Shown: positions 10,101 to 21,613 of the stretch, piece after piece
How the letters are laid out: every line of letters starts with the position of its first letter
How positions within the stretch are numbered: position 1 is the first letter of the stretch
The notes under the pieces: model-generated
Database searches by the model: none
What the model saw: only the letters and a program-made list of their open reading frames with translations
What the model was told of the DNA's origin: nothing
Made by a program: the position numbers and the translations under genes
Assembly: GCA_947846985.1 (NCBI GenBank)
Contig: CANTUZ010000014.1
Coordinates: forward strand, 9,407,837-9,471,836
Direction: 5' to 3'
Length of the DNA stretch: 64,000 nt
DNA from: Fratercula arctica
Lineage: Eukaryota; Chordata; Aves; Charadriiformes; Alcidae

Positions 10101-13100
10101 AGCTCCAGCGTCTCGTGCTTCCGCCTGGGGGGGGGGGGGGGTCAGGGGGGGGGGGTCAGGGGGGCGGGGGGGGGGGGGGCTATGGGGCTGGGGGGGGGGT
10201 CTATGGGGCACGGGGGGGGCGCTATGGGGGGGGAAATGGGGGTCTATGGGGGGGGAAATGGGGGGTCTATGGGGGGGAAATGGGGTCTATGGGGCAGGGG
10301 GGGGCTATGGGGGGGGAAATGGGGGTTTATGGGGGGGGAAATGGGGTGGTCTATGGGGGGGGAGAATGGGGTCCTATGTAGGGGGCTTATGTGGGGCAGG
10401 GGGGGGGGTCTATGGGGCACGGGGGGCGTCGCTATTGTGGGGGGAAATGGGGGTTTATTTGGAGGGGGGGAAATCGGGTCTATTGGGGCAGGGGGGGGCT
10501 ATGGGGGGGGGTCATGGGCGGGGGGGGGCTACGGGGCGGGGGGGGCTATGGGGGGGGCAAGGGGTCTATGGAGGGGGCTATGGGGCGGGGGGGGTCTGAT
10601 GGGGCAATCCGGGGGGGGGCCTAATGGGGGGGGAAATGGGGGTTTATGGGGGGGGAAATGGGGTCTATGGGCAGGGGGGGGCTATGTGGGGGGGGTCGGG
10701 TGGGGCGGGGGGGGGCTATGGGGCAAGGGGGGGGTCAGTGGGGGGCACGGGGGGGGGTCGCTATGGGGGGGGAAATGGGGGTCTATGGGGGGGGAAATGG
10801 GGTCTATGGGGCAGGGGGGGCTATGGGGGGGGGGTCAGTGGGGCGGGGGGTTCGCTATGGGGCGGGGGGGGTCAGTGGGGCACGGGGGGGTCACTATGGG
10901 GAGGGAAATGGGGTCTATGGGGCACGGGGGGGGTCGCTATGGGGGGGGAAATGGGGTCTATGGGGGGGGGAAATGGGGGTCTATGGGGGGGGAAATGGGG
11001 TCTATGGGGCAGGGGGAGGGTCGCTATGGGGCGGGGGGAGGGCTATGGGGGGGGCTATGGGGTGCTGGGGGGGTGGGTCTATGGGGGCAGGGGGGAGGGC
11101 ATATGGGGGGGGGAAATGGGGGTTTATGGGGGGGAAATGGGGGTTTATGGGGGGGGAAGGGGGGGGTCAGTGGGGCGGGGGGGGCTATGGGGCAGGGGGG
11201 GGGCTATGGGGGGGGAAATGGGGATTTATGGGGGGGAAATGGGGTCTATGGGGCAGGGGGAGGGTCGCTATGGGGCAGGGGGAGGGCTATGGGGGGGGGG
11301 GCTATGGGCGGGGTGGGGGTCTATGGGCATCAGGCGGGGGCTTATGGGAGGGGACTGGGGTCTATGGGGCGAGGGGGCGGGGGGAGTCTTTATGGGGGGG
11401 GAATGGGTCTATGGGAAGCGATATGGGCGGCACGGCGGGGGGGGGGTGGGGCTAGGGGGGGGAGGGGGGGGGGGGGGAGTGGGGGTAGGAGGGGGGGGCT
11501 TGGGGGGGTGGGTATATGGGGGAAATGGGGGTTTATGTATGGGGGGAAGGGGGTCCTATGGGGGGTGGGAAGGGGATTCATGGGCGGGCGGGTGGTATGG
11601 GGGGGCTATGCGGCGATGGGGGAGGGGTCTATGGGCAGGGGGGGGTCCTATGGGGCACGGGGGGGGCTTATGGGGGGAAATGGGGGGTCTCTTTGGGTGG
11701 GAAATGGGGGTTCTTATGGGGGGAAGGGGGTCTATGGGGGGGGAAGGGGGGGGGCTATGGGGCGGGGGGGGGGGGGGTCAGTGGGGCGGGGGGGGGCTAT
11801 GGGGGGGGGAAATGGGGGTCTATGGGGGGAGGCAGGGGGGAAGGGGGGGTCCGTGGAGTGTATGGGGCGGGGGTGGGGGGGCTAATTATGGGGGCGTCAC
11901 GACGGGGTGTGGCATGATGGGGGGGGAAAATGGGGGTCTATGGGGGGGAAATGGGGGTCTATGGGGCACGGGGGGAGGCGCTCTGGGGGACGGGGGGAGT
12001 CGTGGTGCGCGGCGGGGGAGCCGGTTCTATTGGGGGGAAGGGGGTCTATGGGGCAGGGGGGGGCGCTATGGGGGGGGAAAATGGGGTCTATGGGGGGGAA
12101 ATGGGGGTTTAGGGGGGGAAGGGGTCTATGGGGGGGGAAGGGGGTGTCAGTGGGGGGCGGGGGGGGTGCGGTATGGGGGGGGAGGTCCGGTGTTTTCACA
12201 ATGGGGTCTCGATGTGTCCTGCAACGCACGGGAAATGGTCCCTTAGTGCGGGGGGCCTATGGGGCCGGGAGGGGGGGTCTATGGGGGGGAAGGGGTCTAT
12301 GGGGCACGGGGGGGGGGGGGGGGGGGGGGGGGCGCTCTGGGGGGGGAAATGGGGGTCTAGGGGGAATGGGGTCTATGGGGCTGGGGGGGGGGGGGTCTGA
12401 TATGGGGAGGAAGTGAAGTCTATTGGGCGGGGGGGGGGCCGCTATGTGGTGGGTGGGGGGGTCTATGGGGGGGGGGAAATGGGGTCTATGGGGCGGGGGG
12501 GGGTCAGGCGTGGGTCGCTATGGGGCAGGGGTCACTATGGGGCAGCCCCACACCACATGTAGGTAGAATTACGCGAGGACACACGGGATGGGGGTCCCTA
12601 TGGGGCGGCTGTGGGGCCCGTGGGGTCCCTGCGGGTGCGCTATGGGGCAGGGGTGTGGTCGATGCCAAACCCCGTGTGGGTGGCTATGGTCCGAGGTCCT
12701 ATGGGGCAGCCCCACATCACTGCCGAGTAGCTTACGCAAGGAACCCATAGCATTTGGGGTGTTCTTATATATTATGGGCCCTGCTGTGGGGCCCGTGGGG
12801 TGGGTCCTGCGGACGGTGCGCTATGATGGGCAGGGGTAGTTGGTTGGGTCCCGCCCTGTGGGTCGCTATGGGGCAGGGGGGTGCTCTGGATGGCAGCCCC
12901 ACACACCCACATGTGGTAAACTGCGCAAGGCCCACAATGGGGGTTGGGGTCCCTATGGGGCGGGCTGTGGGGCCCGTGGTGTGTGCTGCCTGCACGGGTG
13001 CGCTATGGGGCGTGCTATGGGGGGCGGGGGTGGGTCAGCCGTGGGTCGCTATGGGGCAGAAGTCGTTATGGGGCAGCCCCACATCGTGTGTAGGTAGAGA

Positions 13101-15411
13101 CACACAAGGAGCTGTGGGGTGGGGGTCCCTATGGGGCGGCTGTGGGGCTGTGGGGTGTGTGGCGTCGCGCTATGGGGCGGGGGGTGGGTTAGCCGTGGGT
13201 CGCGGTAGCTCTCGGGGCAGGGGCTTTGTATGGGGAGACCCCCACACACATGCATGTACGAGACACACAACAACCAGGAGTATGAGGGCCGTGGTGGGTC
13301 AACGGGGCAGCTGTGGGGCCCGTGGGGTGTAGCTTGGCTTTTTTTGCAGCCATAGCGGTGTGTCTGGGGCTGCGCGGAAATGCTGCTGTGGTCGACATGG
13401 GCTAGGGATCGCTATGGGGCAGTCTATACAATCACCCACAGCCAGGTTAGAATTCTCAAGACACCCGTATTTGCGCCATTCTCAAGGCGTGTTCGTGGCG
13501 GGTCCTTATGTGTTGCGCGGACGCTAGGGGACTTCCTCTTTGGCGCGTCCCTGCGGTCTTTTTTTACCGTTTCTCTTTTCTTGAGTACTATGCGGGCGTG
13601 GGGTGGGTACAAGAGTGATCTCTCGGCCCTTTCGCTATGGCGCACGGGCTCGCTCTCCTATGCGGGGCAGACCCACATCAAATGCAGTAGAATTCACCCA
13701 CGCACTCCATCATATAATAACAGAATACGTGCGGACCCCTTCAGGGCCCCGGCGGCTGTGGTGGCCCGTGGGGGCTGCTTCTGACGACGCACTACCATGA
13801 GCGCACCTCTCCTCTGCTTTTCCCCTTCCCCTCTCGTCTCTCCCCCCCCCTTCCCCTGCTCCTCTTTCCCGTGTTTCCAGCCACAGCCTTATCTCGGCGG
13901 TCCCCTCTCTTCTCCCCCCCTCTTTTTTCTTCTTTCCCGCGCCGAGGCGCCCCCTTCCGGCCTTGTCCACAGCCGTGGGTCTGCTAATGGGGCACAGGGG
14001 TCGCTCTATGGGGGCAGCCCCACACCACATGTAGGTAGAATTACGCAAGGACCCATGGGGTGGAGGTCCCTATGGGGCGGCTGTGGGGCCCGTGGGGTGT
14101 CTGCGGGTGCGCTATGGGGCGGGGGTGGGTCAGCTGTGGGTCGCTATGGGGCAGGGCTCGCTATGGGGCAGCCCCACATCACATGCAGGTAGAATTACGC
14201 AAGAACCCATAGCATTGGGGTTCTTATGGGGTGTCTGTGGGTGCACTATGGGGCGGGGGTGGGTCAGGCGTGGGTCGCTATGGGGCAGGGCTCGCTATGG
14301 GGCAGCCCCACACCACATGCAGTTAGAATTACACGAGGACCCATGGCATTGGGGTTCTTATGGGGCGGCTGTGGGGCCCGTGGGGTGTCTGTGAGGTCCC
14401 TGCGGGTACGCTATGGGGCAGGGGTGGGTCAGCCATGGGTCGCTATGGGGCAGAAGTCGTTATGGGGCAGCCCCACATCACGTGTAGGTAGAGACACACA
14501 AGGAGCTGTGGGATGGGGGTCCCTATGGGGCGGCTGTGGGGCCTGTGGGGTGTCTGTGGGTGCGCTATGGGGCAGGGGTGGGTCAGCCGTGGGTCGCTAT
14601 GGGGCAGGGGTCGCTATGGGGCAGCCCCACACCACATGCAGGTAGAATTACGTGAGGACCCATAGCATTGGGGTTCTTATGGGGCGGCTGTGGGGCCCGT
14701 GGGGTGTCTGTGAGGTCCCTGCGGGTGCGCTATGGGGCAGGGGTGGGTCAGGCGTGGGTCGCTATGGGGCAGGGGTTGCTATGGGGCAGCCCCACACCAC
14801 ATGTAGGTAGAATTACGCAAGGACCCATGGGGTGGAGGTCCCTATGGGGTGGCTGTGGGGCCCGTGGGGTGTCTGCGGGTGCGCTATGGGGCGTGCTATG
14901 GGGCGGGGGTGGGTCAGCCGTGGGTCGCTATGGGGCAGAAGTCGTTATGGGGCAGCGCCACATCACATGCAGGTAGAGACACACAAGGAGCTGTGGGGTG
15001 GGGGTCCCTATGGGGCAGCTGTGGGGCCCGTGGGGTGTCTGCGGGTGCGCTATGGGGCAGGGGTGGGTCCAGCCGGTGGGGTCCGGCTATGGGGCCAGGG
15101 GTTCGCTATGGTTTGTTGGCAAGCCGTCACCCCCCGCATTGCAGTTGAATTACGCTGAGGAGCCCTATTCCCACTTGGGGTCCCATATTGGGGGCGGCTG
15201 TGGGGCCCGTGGGGTGTCTGTGGGGTCCCTGCTCCTTGCGGTGGCGCTATGGGGCGGGGGGGGGGGTCGGGGGGGGGGGTCGCTATGGGGCAGCCCCACA
15301 CCATGCGCGGGTGGAGACGACGCGCGCCCCGTTGCTCTCCCGCGAGTAGCGGCTGCAGCGCTGGATGGCGACGCCGCTCTCGGGCAGCAGCAGCCGCAGG
15401 TACCGCAGCAC
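6973..15411 (-). CDS. KMT5C: KMT5C (SUV420H2) histone H4K20 methyltransferase, SET-domain exons, left copy
   Basis: KMT5B/C enzymes add the second and third methyl groups to histone H4 lysine 20 in heterochromatin. Four minus-strand exons join in phase: 15411-15302 ([19 protein letters not shown], ending STRAW), 10124-9959 ([11 protein letters not shown] to FINH), 8374-8355 (DCHPNCK) and 7108-6973 ([20 protein letters not shown], then CECRTCER). The INHDCHPNC run is the SAM-binding NH motif of the SET domain, CFYGEG the substrate-tyrosine region, and CECRTCE the post-SET zinc cysteines. KMT5C is preferred over KMT5B because the CFYGEG and LLRAG wording is closer to it. The exon at 9959-10124 is 166 nt instead of 164 and the one at 6973-7108 is 136 instead of 137, so the frame is broken in both; the right copy is intact at the first. 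N-terminal and C-terminal exons are missing. Confidence 0.85.
7109..8354. repeat. KMT5C intron c-d array, left arm
   Basis: Units of GACCCACTGACCCCCCCGGGACCCC, with CACTGA recurring about every 30-60 bp, fill 7130-8230. It is the reverse complement of 20,220-21,474. No exon is seen inside. Confidence 0.85.
8355..8374 (-). CDS. KMT5C: KMT5C exon c, 20-nt micro-exon, left copy
   Basis: Twenty bases between CAG and GTGAGC encode, with the preceding G, exactly DCHPNCK. It is identical in length to the right copy. The match to the family's HDCxPNCK motif makes it real despite its size. Confidence 0.85.
8530..9958. repeat. KMT5C intron b-c array built from the exon b donor junction, left arm
   Basis: Eight units of about 160-210 bp, at about 8572, 8740, 8940, 9111, 9297, 9476, 9688 and 9846. 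On the minus strand each carries GCCCAGCTCTGGCTCGGCCC followed by the equivalent of the last exon b bases and a G-run. This is a diverged copy of the exon b 3' end (GCCCAGCTCTGCCTCGGCCC) and its donor region. The units at 9297 and 9688 share a CTGCCTCAGCC variant. Confidence 0.85.
9959..10124 (-). CDS. KMT5C: KMT5C exon b, left copy (frameshifted)
   Basis: It encodes the SET core [20 protein letters not shown]. Compared with the right copy it has lost one base in the GCCGCC before CTTC and gained bases near the end, so FINH becomes garbled. Confidence 0.85.
10125..12500. repeat. KMT5C intron a-b G-rich array, left arm
   Basis: Short units of CTATGGGGGGGGAAATGGGG and CTATGGGGCAGGGGGG repeat throughout, with G-runs up to about 14. 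It is the reverse complement of 15,440-18,457 but about 0.6 kb shorter. No exon is seen. Confidence 0.85.
12520..15290. repeat. Direct tandem array (150-166 bp units) forming the loop of the inverted duplication
   Basis: All units run the same way. The landmark TAGGTAGAATTACGC or its GAGACACAC variant recurs near 12557, 14031, 14186, 14321, 14486, 14638, 14804 and 14970. On the minus strand each unit ends in CATGTGGTGTGGGGCTGCCC, which resembles the end and donor of KMT5C exon a (CGCATGGTGTGGGGCTGCCC). The array sits directly downstream of that donor. Confidence 0.85.
13330..13990. other. Disordered, repeat-breaking stretch within the loop array
   Basis: Repeat register is lost here. Fragments of the unit are mixed with unrelated T-rich and pyrimidine-rich sequence (for example 13,560-13,600 and 13,805-13,950). 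No gene is recognised. It could be a diverged insertion or poor consensus. Confidence 0.5.
15302..15411 (-). CDS. KMT5C: KMT5C exon a (pre-SET region)
   Basis: The acceptor CAG is at 15414-15412 and the donor GT at 15301-15300. The exon encodes [32 protein letters not shown]. The split TG|G codon gives the W and joins exactly to RKHETLELL. This exon exists once, at the right end of the loop. Confidence 0.85.
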
Positions 15412-15439
15412 CTGGGGGCGGGGAATCTATGGGGCGCCC

Positions 15440-18400
15440 CACGGCGGGACCCACAAGTAGCCCCCCCCCCCCCCCCCCCCGTGCCCCATAGCGAATCCCT
15501 CTGCCCCACAGAGCCCATTTCTCCCCCCATAGGGACCTCCCTCTGCCCGACACCGACGCCCACCTGCCCCACAGATGCCATTTCCCCCCCACAAACCGCC
15601 CCCCTGCCCCATAGCGCCCCCTTCCCCCCCATAGCGCCCCCCCCTGCCCCATAGCGCCCCCTTCCCCCCCCCATAGCGCCCCCCCCCGTGCCCCATAGAC
15701 CCCATTTCCCCCCCATAGACCCCCCATACCCCATAGACCCCCCATTTCCCCGCTCATTGACCTTTCCCCCCGTGCCCCAGTAAGCCCCCCCCCCGTAGCC
15801 CCATAGCAAAACCCCCGTGTCCAACATCCACCCCCCCTCGCACCCCAACCCCGTGCCCAATATACCCCATTTTCCTTTCCCCCCCATCGGAACCCCCCCT
15901 TCGTCCCCCAACCCCTTCAACCACATTGTTTATGTACCCCACATCCCTCACCTCCTCCTCTTGTGCCCCATAGACCCCCATTTACTCCCCCCCCTTTCCA
16001 CCCAATGCGCTCCCCCCGCTGCCCCATCGGGACCCCATTTCCCCCCCCCATAGACGCCACCCCCGTGCCCCATCAGACCCCATTTCCCCTTCCTCCCCCT
16101 CCCCTATAGACCACCCCCCGTAGCCCCATAGTCGGACCCCACCCCGGCCGAGTGCCCGCATAGAACCCCATTTTACCCCCCCATAGCAACGACCCCAGAT
16201 GCCCCATAGACCCCTTTCCCCCCCCCATAGACCCCCCCCGTGCCCCATAGCGACCCCCCCCGTGCCCCATAGACCCCTTTTACCCCCCCATAGCACCCTC
16301 CCCTCGCCCCCGCCCCACTGACCCCCCCCGCCCCATAGATCCCCCCGTGCCCCATAGACCCCCTTCCCCCCCATAGACCCCCTTCCCCCCCATAGACCCC
16401 CCCCCGTGCCCCATAGACCCCATTTCCCCCCCCCATAGACCCCCCCGTGCCCCATAGACCCCATTTCCCCCCCCATAGCCCCCCCCCCGTGCCCCATAGA
16501 CCCCCCCCCCCCATAGCGACCCCCCCCGTGCCCCATAGACCCCTTTTACCCCCCCATAGCAACACCCCCGTGCCCCATAGACCCCTTTTACCCCCCCATA
16601 GACCCCCCCCGTGCCCCATAGCGCCACCTTCCCCCCCATAGCCCCCCCATAGACTCCCTCCCCCCCCCATAGCGCCCCCCCCCGTGCCCCATAGACCCCA
16701 TTTCCCCCCCATAGACCCCCCCCCGTGCCCCATAGACCCCCTTCCCCCCCCATAGACCCCCCCTTCCGCCCCATAGACCCCCATTTCCCCCCCATAGACC
16801 CCCCCGTGCCCCATAGTTTACCCCATTTTCCCCCCCCATAGACTCCCGCCCCCTCCCCCATTGACCCCCGTCCCCGCCCCATAAGCCCCCCCTCTGACGC
16901 CCCCGCCCCATAGACCCCATTTCCCCCCCCATAGACCCCCTTCCCCCCCATAGCCCCCCCCCCGCCCCATAGACACCCCCCCCCGCCCCATAGCGACCCT
17001 CCTCCTGCCCCATAGACCCCATTTCCCCCCCATAAACCCCCATTTCCCCCCCCATAGCCACCCCCCCCTGCCCCTACTAGACCCCATTTCCACCGCCCCA
17101 GCTGAGCACACACCCACTCCCCCCCACTTAACCCCCCTTTCCCCCCCATAAACCCCATTCCCCCCCATAGCCCCCCCCTCCCCCCCCCTGACCCCCCCCC
17201 CCCCCCATAGCCCCCCCCCCCTCCCCCATAGCCCCCCCCCCGCCCGCATAGCACCCTCCTCCCTGCCCATAGACCCATTTCCCCCCCCATAATACCCCCA
17301 TTCTCCCCCCCCATGCCCCCTGGCCGCCCACATAGCGACCCCCATTTCCCCCCCATACCCCTCCCCCCCGCCCCCCACCTAGACCCCCCCCCTCCCCCCG
17401 CCCCATAGCCCCCCCCCCCCCATAGCCCCCCCCCCTGCCCCATAGCGACCCCCCCGTGCCCCATAGACCCCATTTCCCCCCCATAAATCCCCATTTCCCC
17501 CCCATAGCCCACCCCCCGTGCCCCAGAGTGCCCCCCCCGCCCCACTGACCCCCCCCTTCCCCCCCCCCTCATAAGACCCCCTTTTTCCCCCATCATAAAC
17601 CCCATTTTCCCCCCCCTATCGACCTCCCCCTGCCCCATAGACACCCCCCGCACCCCATAGCCCCCCCCATAGCCCCCTCCCCCCCCCCATAGCGACCCCC
17701 CCCGTGCCCCATAGACCCCATTTCCCCCCCCATAGACCCCCATTTCCCCCCCCATAGACCATTTCCCCCCCATAGCCACCCCCCCGTGCCCCATAGACCC
17801 CATTTCCCTCCCCATAGTGACCCCCCGTGCCCCACTGACCCCCCTCCCCCATAGCCCCCCCCCGCTCACTGACCCCCCCCCCATAGCCCCCCCCTGCCCC
17901 ATAGACCCCATTTCCCCCCCCATAGACCCCCATTTCCCCCCCCATAGCGCCCCCACCCCGTTGCCCCATCAGACCCCCCCTCCCCCATAGCCCCCCCCCG
18001 CCCACCTCTAGCCCCCCCCCCATAGACCCCCCCCGCCCCATAGCCCCCCCCCGCCCCATAGACCCCCCCCGCCCCATAGCCCCCCCCTGCCCCACCCATA
18101 GCCCCACCCCCCGCCCCCTCCCCCCATATACCCCCATTTCCCCCCATCAATAGCACCCCATTCCCCCCCATAGACCCCCATTCCCCCCCCATAGCACCCC
18201 TGCCCCATAGACCCCATTCCCCCCCCCATAGCACCACCCCATTTCCCCCCCCCATACCCCCCCATCCCCCCCCCCCATAGCCCCCCCCTGCCCCATAGAC
18301 CCCATTTCCCCCCCCATAAACCCCCATTTCCCCCCCCATAGACCCCCATTTCCCCCCCCATAGCCCCCCCCCCGTGCCCCATAGACCCCCCCCCCGCCCC

Positions 18401-18457
18401 ATAGCCCCCCCCCCCTCGCCCCCCTGACCCCCCCCCCCCTACCCCCCCCCCCCCCAG
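15440..18457. repeat. KMT5C intron a-b C-rich array, right arm
   Basis: This is the inverted counterpart of 10,125-12,500, with units such as GCCCCATAGACCCCATTTCC and CCCCCCATAGACCCCC. It ends at the acceptor of the right-copy exon b. About 3.0 kb against 2.4 kb in the left arm. Confidence 0.85.
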
Positions 18458-18621
18458 GCGGAAGCACGAGACGCTGGAGCTGCTGGGGGGGTGCGCGGCG
18501 GGAGCTGGGGGGGCCGAGCTGCGGCTGCTGCGGGCGGGACGCAACGACTTCGGGCTGGTCTATTCCACCCGCCGGCGGCGGGCCCAGCTCTGCCTCGGCC
18601 CCGCCGCCTTCATCAACCACG
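18458..18621 (+). CDS. KMT5C: KMT5C exon b, right copy (intact frame)
   Basis: The acceptor is CCCCCAG at 18451-18457 and the donor GTGGGG at 18622. Fifty-four full codons with split ends that match exons a and c. Confidence 0.88.
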
Positions 18622-21613
18622 GTGGGGGGGCCCTAAAACCCGGGGGGGGGGCCCTAAAGCCCGGGGGGGGTCCCTAAAATTAAGGGGGGTCCCTAAAACC
18701 TTTCCCCCGGGGGTGGCAGCCCCTCAAAGCCCAGCTCTGGCTCGGCCCCACGGCCTGGATCAGCCCCGGGGGGGGCCCCAAAGCCCGGGGGGGGGGCCCT
18801 GAAATGGGGGGGGGTCCCTAAAACCCGGGGGGGGTCCCTAAAGCCGCGGGGGGGGGGCTAAAACCCATGGGGGGCAGCCCCCCCAAAGCCCAGCTCTGCC
18901 TCAGCCCCACGGCCTGGATCAGCCCCGGGGGGGGGCCAAAATCCCGGGGGGGGCCCTGAAATGGGGGGGGGCCCTAAAACCCGGGGGGGGGCCCTAAAAA
19001 GCCGGGGGGGGGTCCTAAAACCCGGGGGGGGGGGTCCCTAAAATTAAGGGGGGGGGCCCTAAAACCTTCCCCCGGGGGGTGGCAGCCCTCAACAGCCCAG
19101 CTCTGGCTCGGCCCCACGGCCTGGATCAGCCCCGGGGGGGGCCCAAAGCCCGGGGGGGGGGGCCTGAAAGGGGGGGGGGGCCCCTAAAAGCCGGGGGGGC
19201 CCTTAAAATTAACGGGGGGGGTCCCTAAAAGCCGCGGGGGGGGGCTAAAACCCATGGGGAGCCCCCCCAAAGCCCAGCTCTGCCTCAGCCCCACGGCCTG
19301 GATCAGCCCCGGGGGGGGGCAAACTTGAGGGGGGGGGCCCTGAAATGGGGGGGGGTCCCTAAAAACCCGGGGGGGGTCCCTAAAACCCGGGGGGGTCCCT
19401 AAAATTAAGGGGGGGGTCCCTAAAACCTTCCCCCGGGGGGTGGCAGCCCCTCAAAGCCCAGCTCTGGCTCGGCCCCACGGCCTGATCAGCCCCGGGGGGG
19501 GGCCCCAAAGCCCGGGGGGGGGGGCCCTGAAATGGGGGGGGGTCCCTAAAGCCCGGGGGGGTCCTTAAAATTAAGGGGGGGGGGTCCCTAAAACCTTCCC
19601 CCGGGGGTGGCAGCCCCTCAAAGCCCAGCCTGGCTCGGCCCCACGGCCTGGATCAGCCCCGGGGGGGGGCCAAAATCCCGGGGGGGGCCCTGAAATGGGG
19701 GGGGGGGGCCCTTAAAACCCCGGGGGGGTCCCTAAAATTGGGGGGGGGGTCCGTAAAGCCCGGGGGGGGTCCTTAAAATTAAGGGGGGGTCCCTAAAACC
19801 TTCCCCCGGGGGGTGGCAGCCCCTCAAAGCCCAGCTCTGGCTCGGCCCCACGGCCTGGATCAGCCCCGGGGGGGGGCCAAATCCCGGGGGGGGGCCCTGA
19901 AATGGGGGGGGGTCCCCTAAAGCCCGGGGGGGGGCCCTAAAAAGCCGGGGGGGCCCCTAAAACCTTCCCCCGGGGGGTGGCAGCCCCCCAAAGCCCAGCT
20001 CTGGCTTGGCCCCGCGGCCTGGATCAGCCCCGGGGGGGGTCAAAATTAGGGGGGGGGGGTAAAATTTAAGGGGGGGGTCCCCAAAAATTTAAGGGGGGGT
20101 CCCCAAAACCTCCCTGACCCCCCCCTGCCCCACAGACACCCTTGGGGTCCCCTTTGCCCCCCCCCCCCAAACTGACAGTTTTTCCCCCCCCCCCCCCAGA
20201 TTGTCACCCCAACTGCAAGGTGAGCGCGGGGGGGGCACGGGGGGGGGGGCGGGGGGGGGGGACGGGGGGGGGCCCGGGGGGGTCCCAATGGGGATGGGGG
20301 GGGGTCAATGGGGCTTTGGGGGGGGTTTCTATGGGGCTGGGGGGGTCCCAGGGGGTGGCAGGTGGCTCCGGCGGGGGGGGGGGGGTCGGGGGGTCCCTGG
20401 GGGGGGTTTGGGGGTCCCGTGGGGGATTGGGGGGGGTTTGGGGTCCCGGGGGGGGGTCAGTGGGTCCCGGGGGGGGTTTGGGGGGTCCCGTGGGGATCGG
20501 GGGGGGTTGGGGGTCCGGGGGTGTCAGAGGGTCCCGGGGGGGGGTTGGGGGGGTCCCGGGGGGGTCAGTGGGGGTCCCGGGGGGGGTCCCTGGGGGGGGT
20601 TTGGGGGGTCCCGGGGGGATCGGGAGGGGTTGGGGGTCCCGGGGGGGGTCCCGGGGGGGGTCAGTGGGTCCCGGGGGGGTCCCGGGGGGTTTGGGGGGAG
20701 TTTGGGGGGTCCCTGGGGGGGTTTGGGGGGGTCCCCGGGGGTCAGTGGGTCCCTGGGGGGGTCCCGTTGGTCCCGGGGGGGTAAGTGGCTCCCGGGGGGG
20801 GCTTGGGGGGGTCCCGGGGGGTCCCGCGGGGGGTCAGTGGGGTCCCGGGGGGGTCCCGGGGGGGGGTCCGGGGGGGTCAGTGGGTCCCGGGGGGTCCCGG
20901 GGGGGGTCAGTGGGTCCCGGGGGGGGTCAATGGGTCCCGGGGGGATCCGGGGGTCCCGGGGGGGTCCCGGGGGGGTCCCGGGGTGGGTTTGGGGGGTCCC
21001 GTGGGGATCGGGGGGGTCAGTGGGTCCCGGGGGGGGTTTGGGGGGGTCCCGGGGGGGTCCCGGGGGGGGTCAGTGGCTCCCGGGGGGGGGTTGGTGGGGG
21101 GTCCCGGGGGGGTCAGGTGGGTCCGGGGTGGGTTTGGGGGGGTGCCGGGGGGGGTCAGTGGGTACCCGGGGGGGTCCCGGGGGGGTACAGGGGGTCCCGG
21201 GGGGGTTTTGGGGGGTCCCCGGGGGGTGTCAGTGGGTGCCCGGGGGGGTCAGTGGGTCCCGGGGGGGTCCCGGCGGGGTCAGGGGGTGCCGGGGGGGGTC
21301 AGTGGGTGCCGGGGGGTCCCGCGGGGGGTCAGATGGGTCCCGGGGGGGGTTTGGGCGGTGTCCCGGGGGGGTCAGTGGGTGCCGGGGGGTCCCGGGGGGG
21401 TCAATGGGTTCCCGGGGGGGTCCCGGGGGGTCCCGGGGGTCCCGGCGGGGGCCTGAGCGCGGGCCGCGCGGCAGCTGGTGGCGGGCGAGGGCCGGGCCGC
21501 GCTGCGTGCAGGCGCTGCGGGACATCGCGCCGCGCGACGAGATCACGTGCTTCTACGGGGGAGGGCGCGTTCGGGGAGCGCAACCGGCGCTGCGAGTGCA
21601 GGACCTGCGAGAG
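18458..21613 (+). CDS. KMT5C: KMT5C SET-domain exons, right (inverted) copy, partial
   Basis: Three plus-strand exons repeat the left copy in mirror image: 18458-18621 ([39 protein letters not shown]), 20200-20219 (DCHPNCK) and 21475-21613 (LVAGEGRAA through CECRTCE). Exon b is in perfect frame (164 nt). Exon d carries two one-base insertions, one at GCGCTGCGTG and one in the G-run after TAC, so it is 139 instead of 137 nt. Exon a is lacking, since the copy starts inside the intron before exon b. The downstream exons would lie in or past the N gap. Taken together the two copies give one intact reading of the domain, which suggests one real gene seen twice. Confidence 0.8.
18622..20199. repeat. 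KMT5C intron b-c array built from the exon b donor junction, right arm
   Basis: Eight units at about 18731, 18892, 19098, 19277, 19457, 19624, 19830 and 19997, each with GCCCAGCTCTGGCTCGGCCC. Counted from the exon, the second and fourth units carry the CTGCCTCAGCC variant, exactly as in the left arm, so the unit order is preserved. Confidence 0.85.
20200..20219 (+). CDS. KMT5C: KMT5C exon c, micro-exon, right copy
   Basis: The acceptor is CAG at 20197-20199 and the donor GTGAGC at 20220. It encodes DCHPNCK together with the G carried over from exon b. Confidence 0.85.
20220..21474. repeat. KMT5C intron c-d array, right arm
   Basis: G-rich units of GGGGTCAGTGGGTCCCGGGG fill the intron, mirroring 7,109-8,354. 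No exon is seen. Confidence 0.85.
21475..21613 (+). CDS. KMT5C: KMT5C exon d, right copy (two one-base insertions)
   Basis: The acceptor is GCAG at 21471-21474 and the donor GTGGGG at 21614. Removing one base near 21,509 and one G near 21,560 would restore the same 45 codons as the left copy. Confidence 0.85.

Noticed and set aside
10182..12246. Long collagen-like or glycine-rich frames on the plus strand
   Set aside because: Repeat translations of CTATGGGGGGGGAAATGGGG units within a KMT5C intron. There is no Gly-X-Y regularity and no splice structure.
6973..21613. KMT5B instead of KMT5C
   Set aside because: CFYGEG, LLRAG and the short spacing fit KMT5C better than KMT5B's CYYGDG and LRHGEN forms; the call rests on remembered family patterns.
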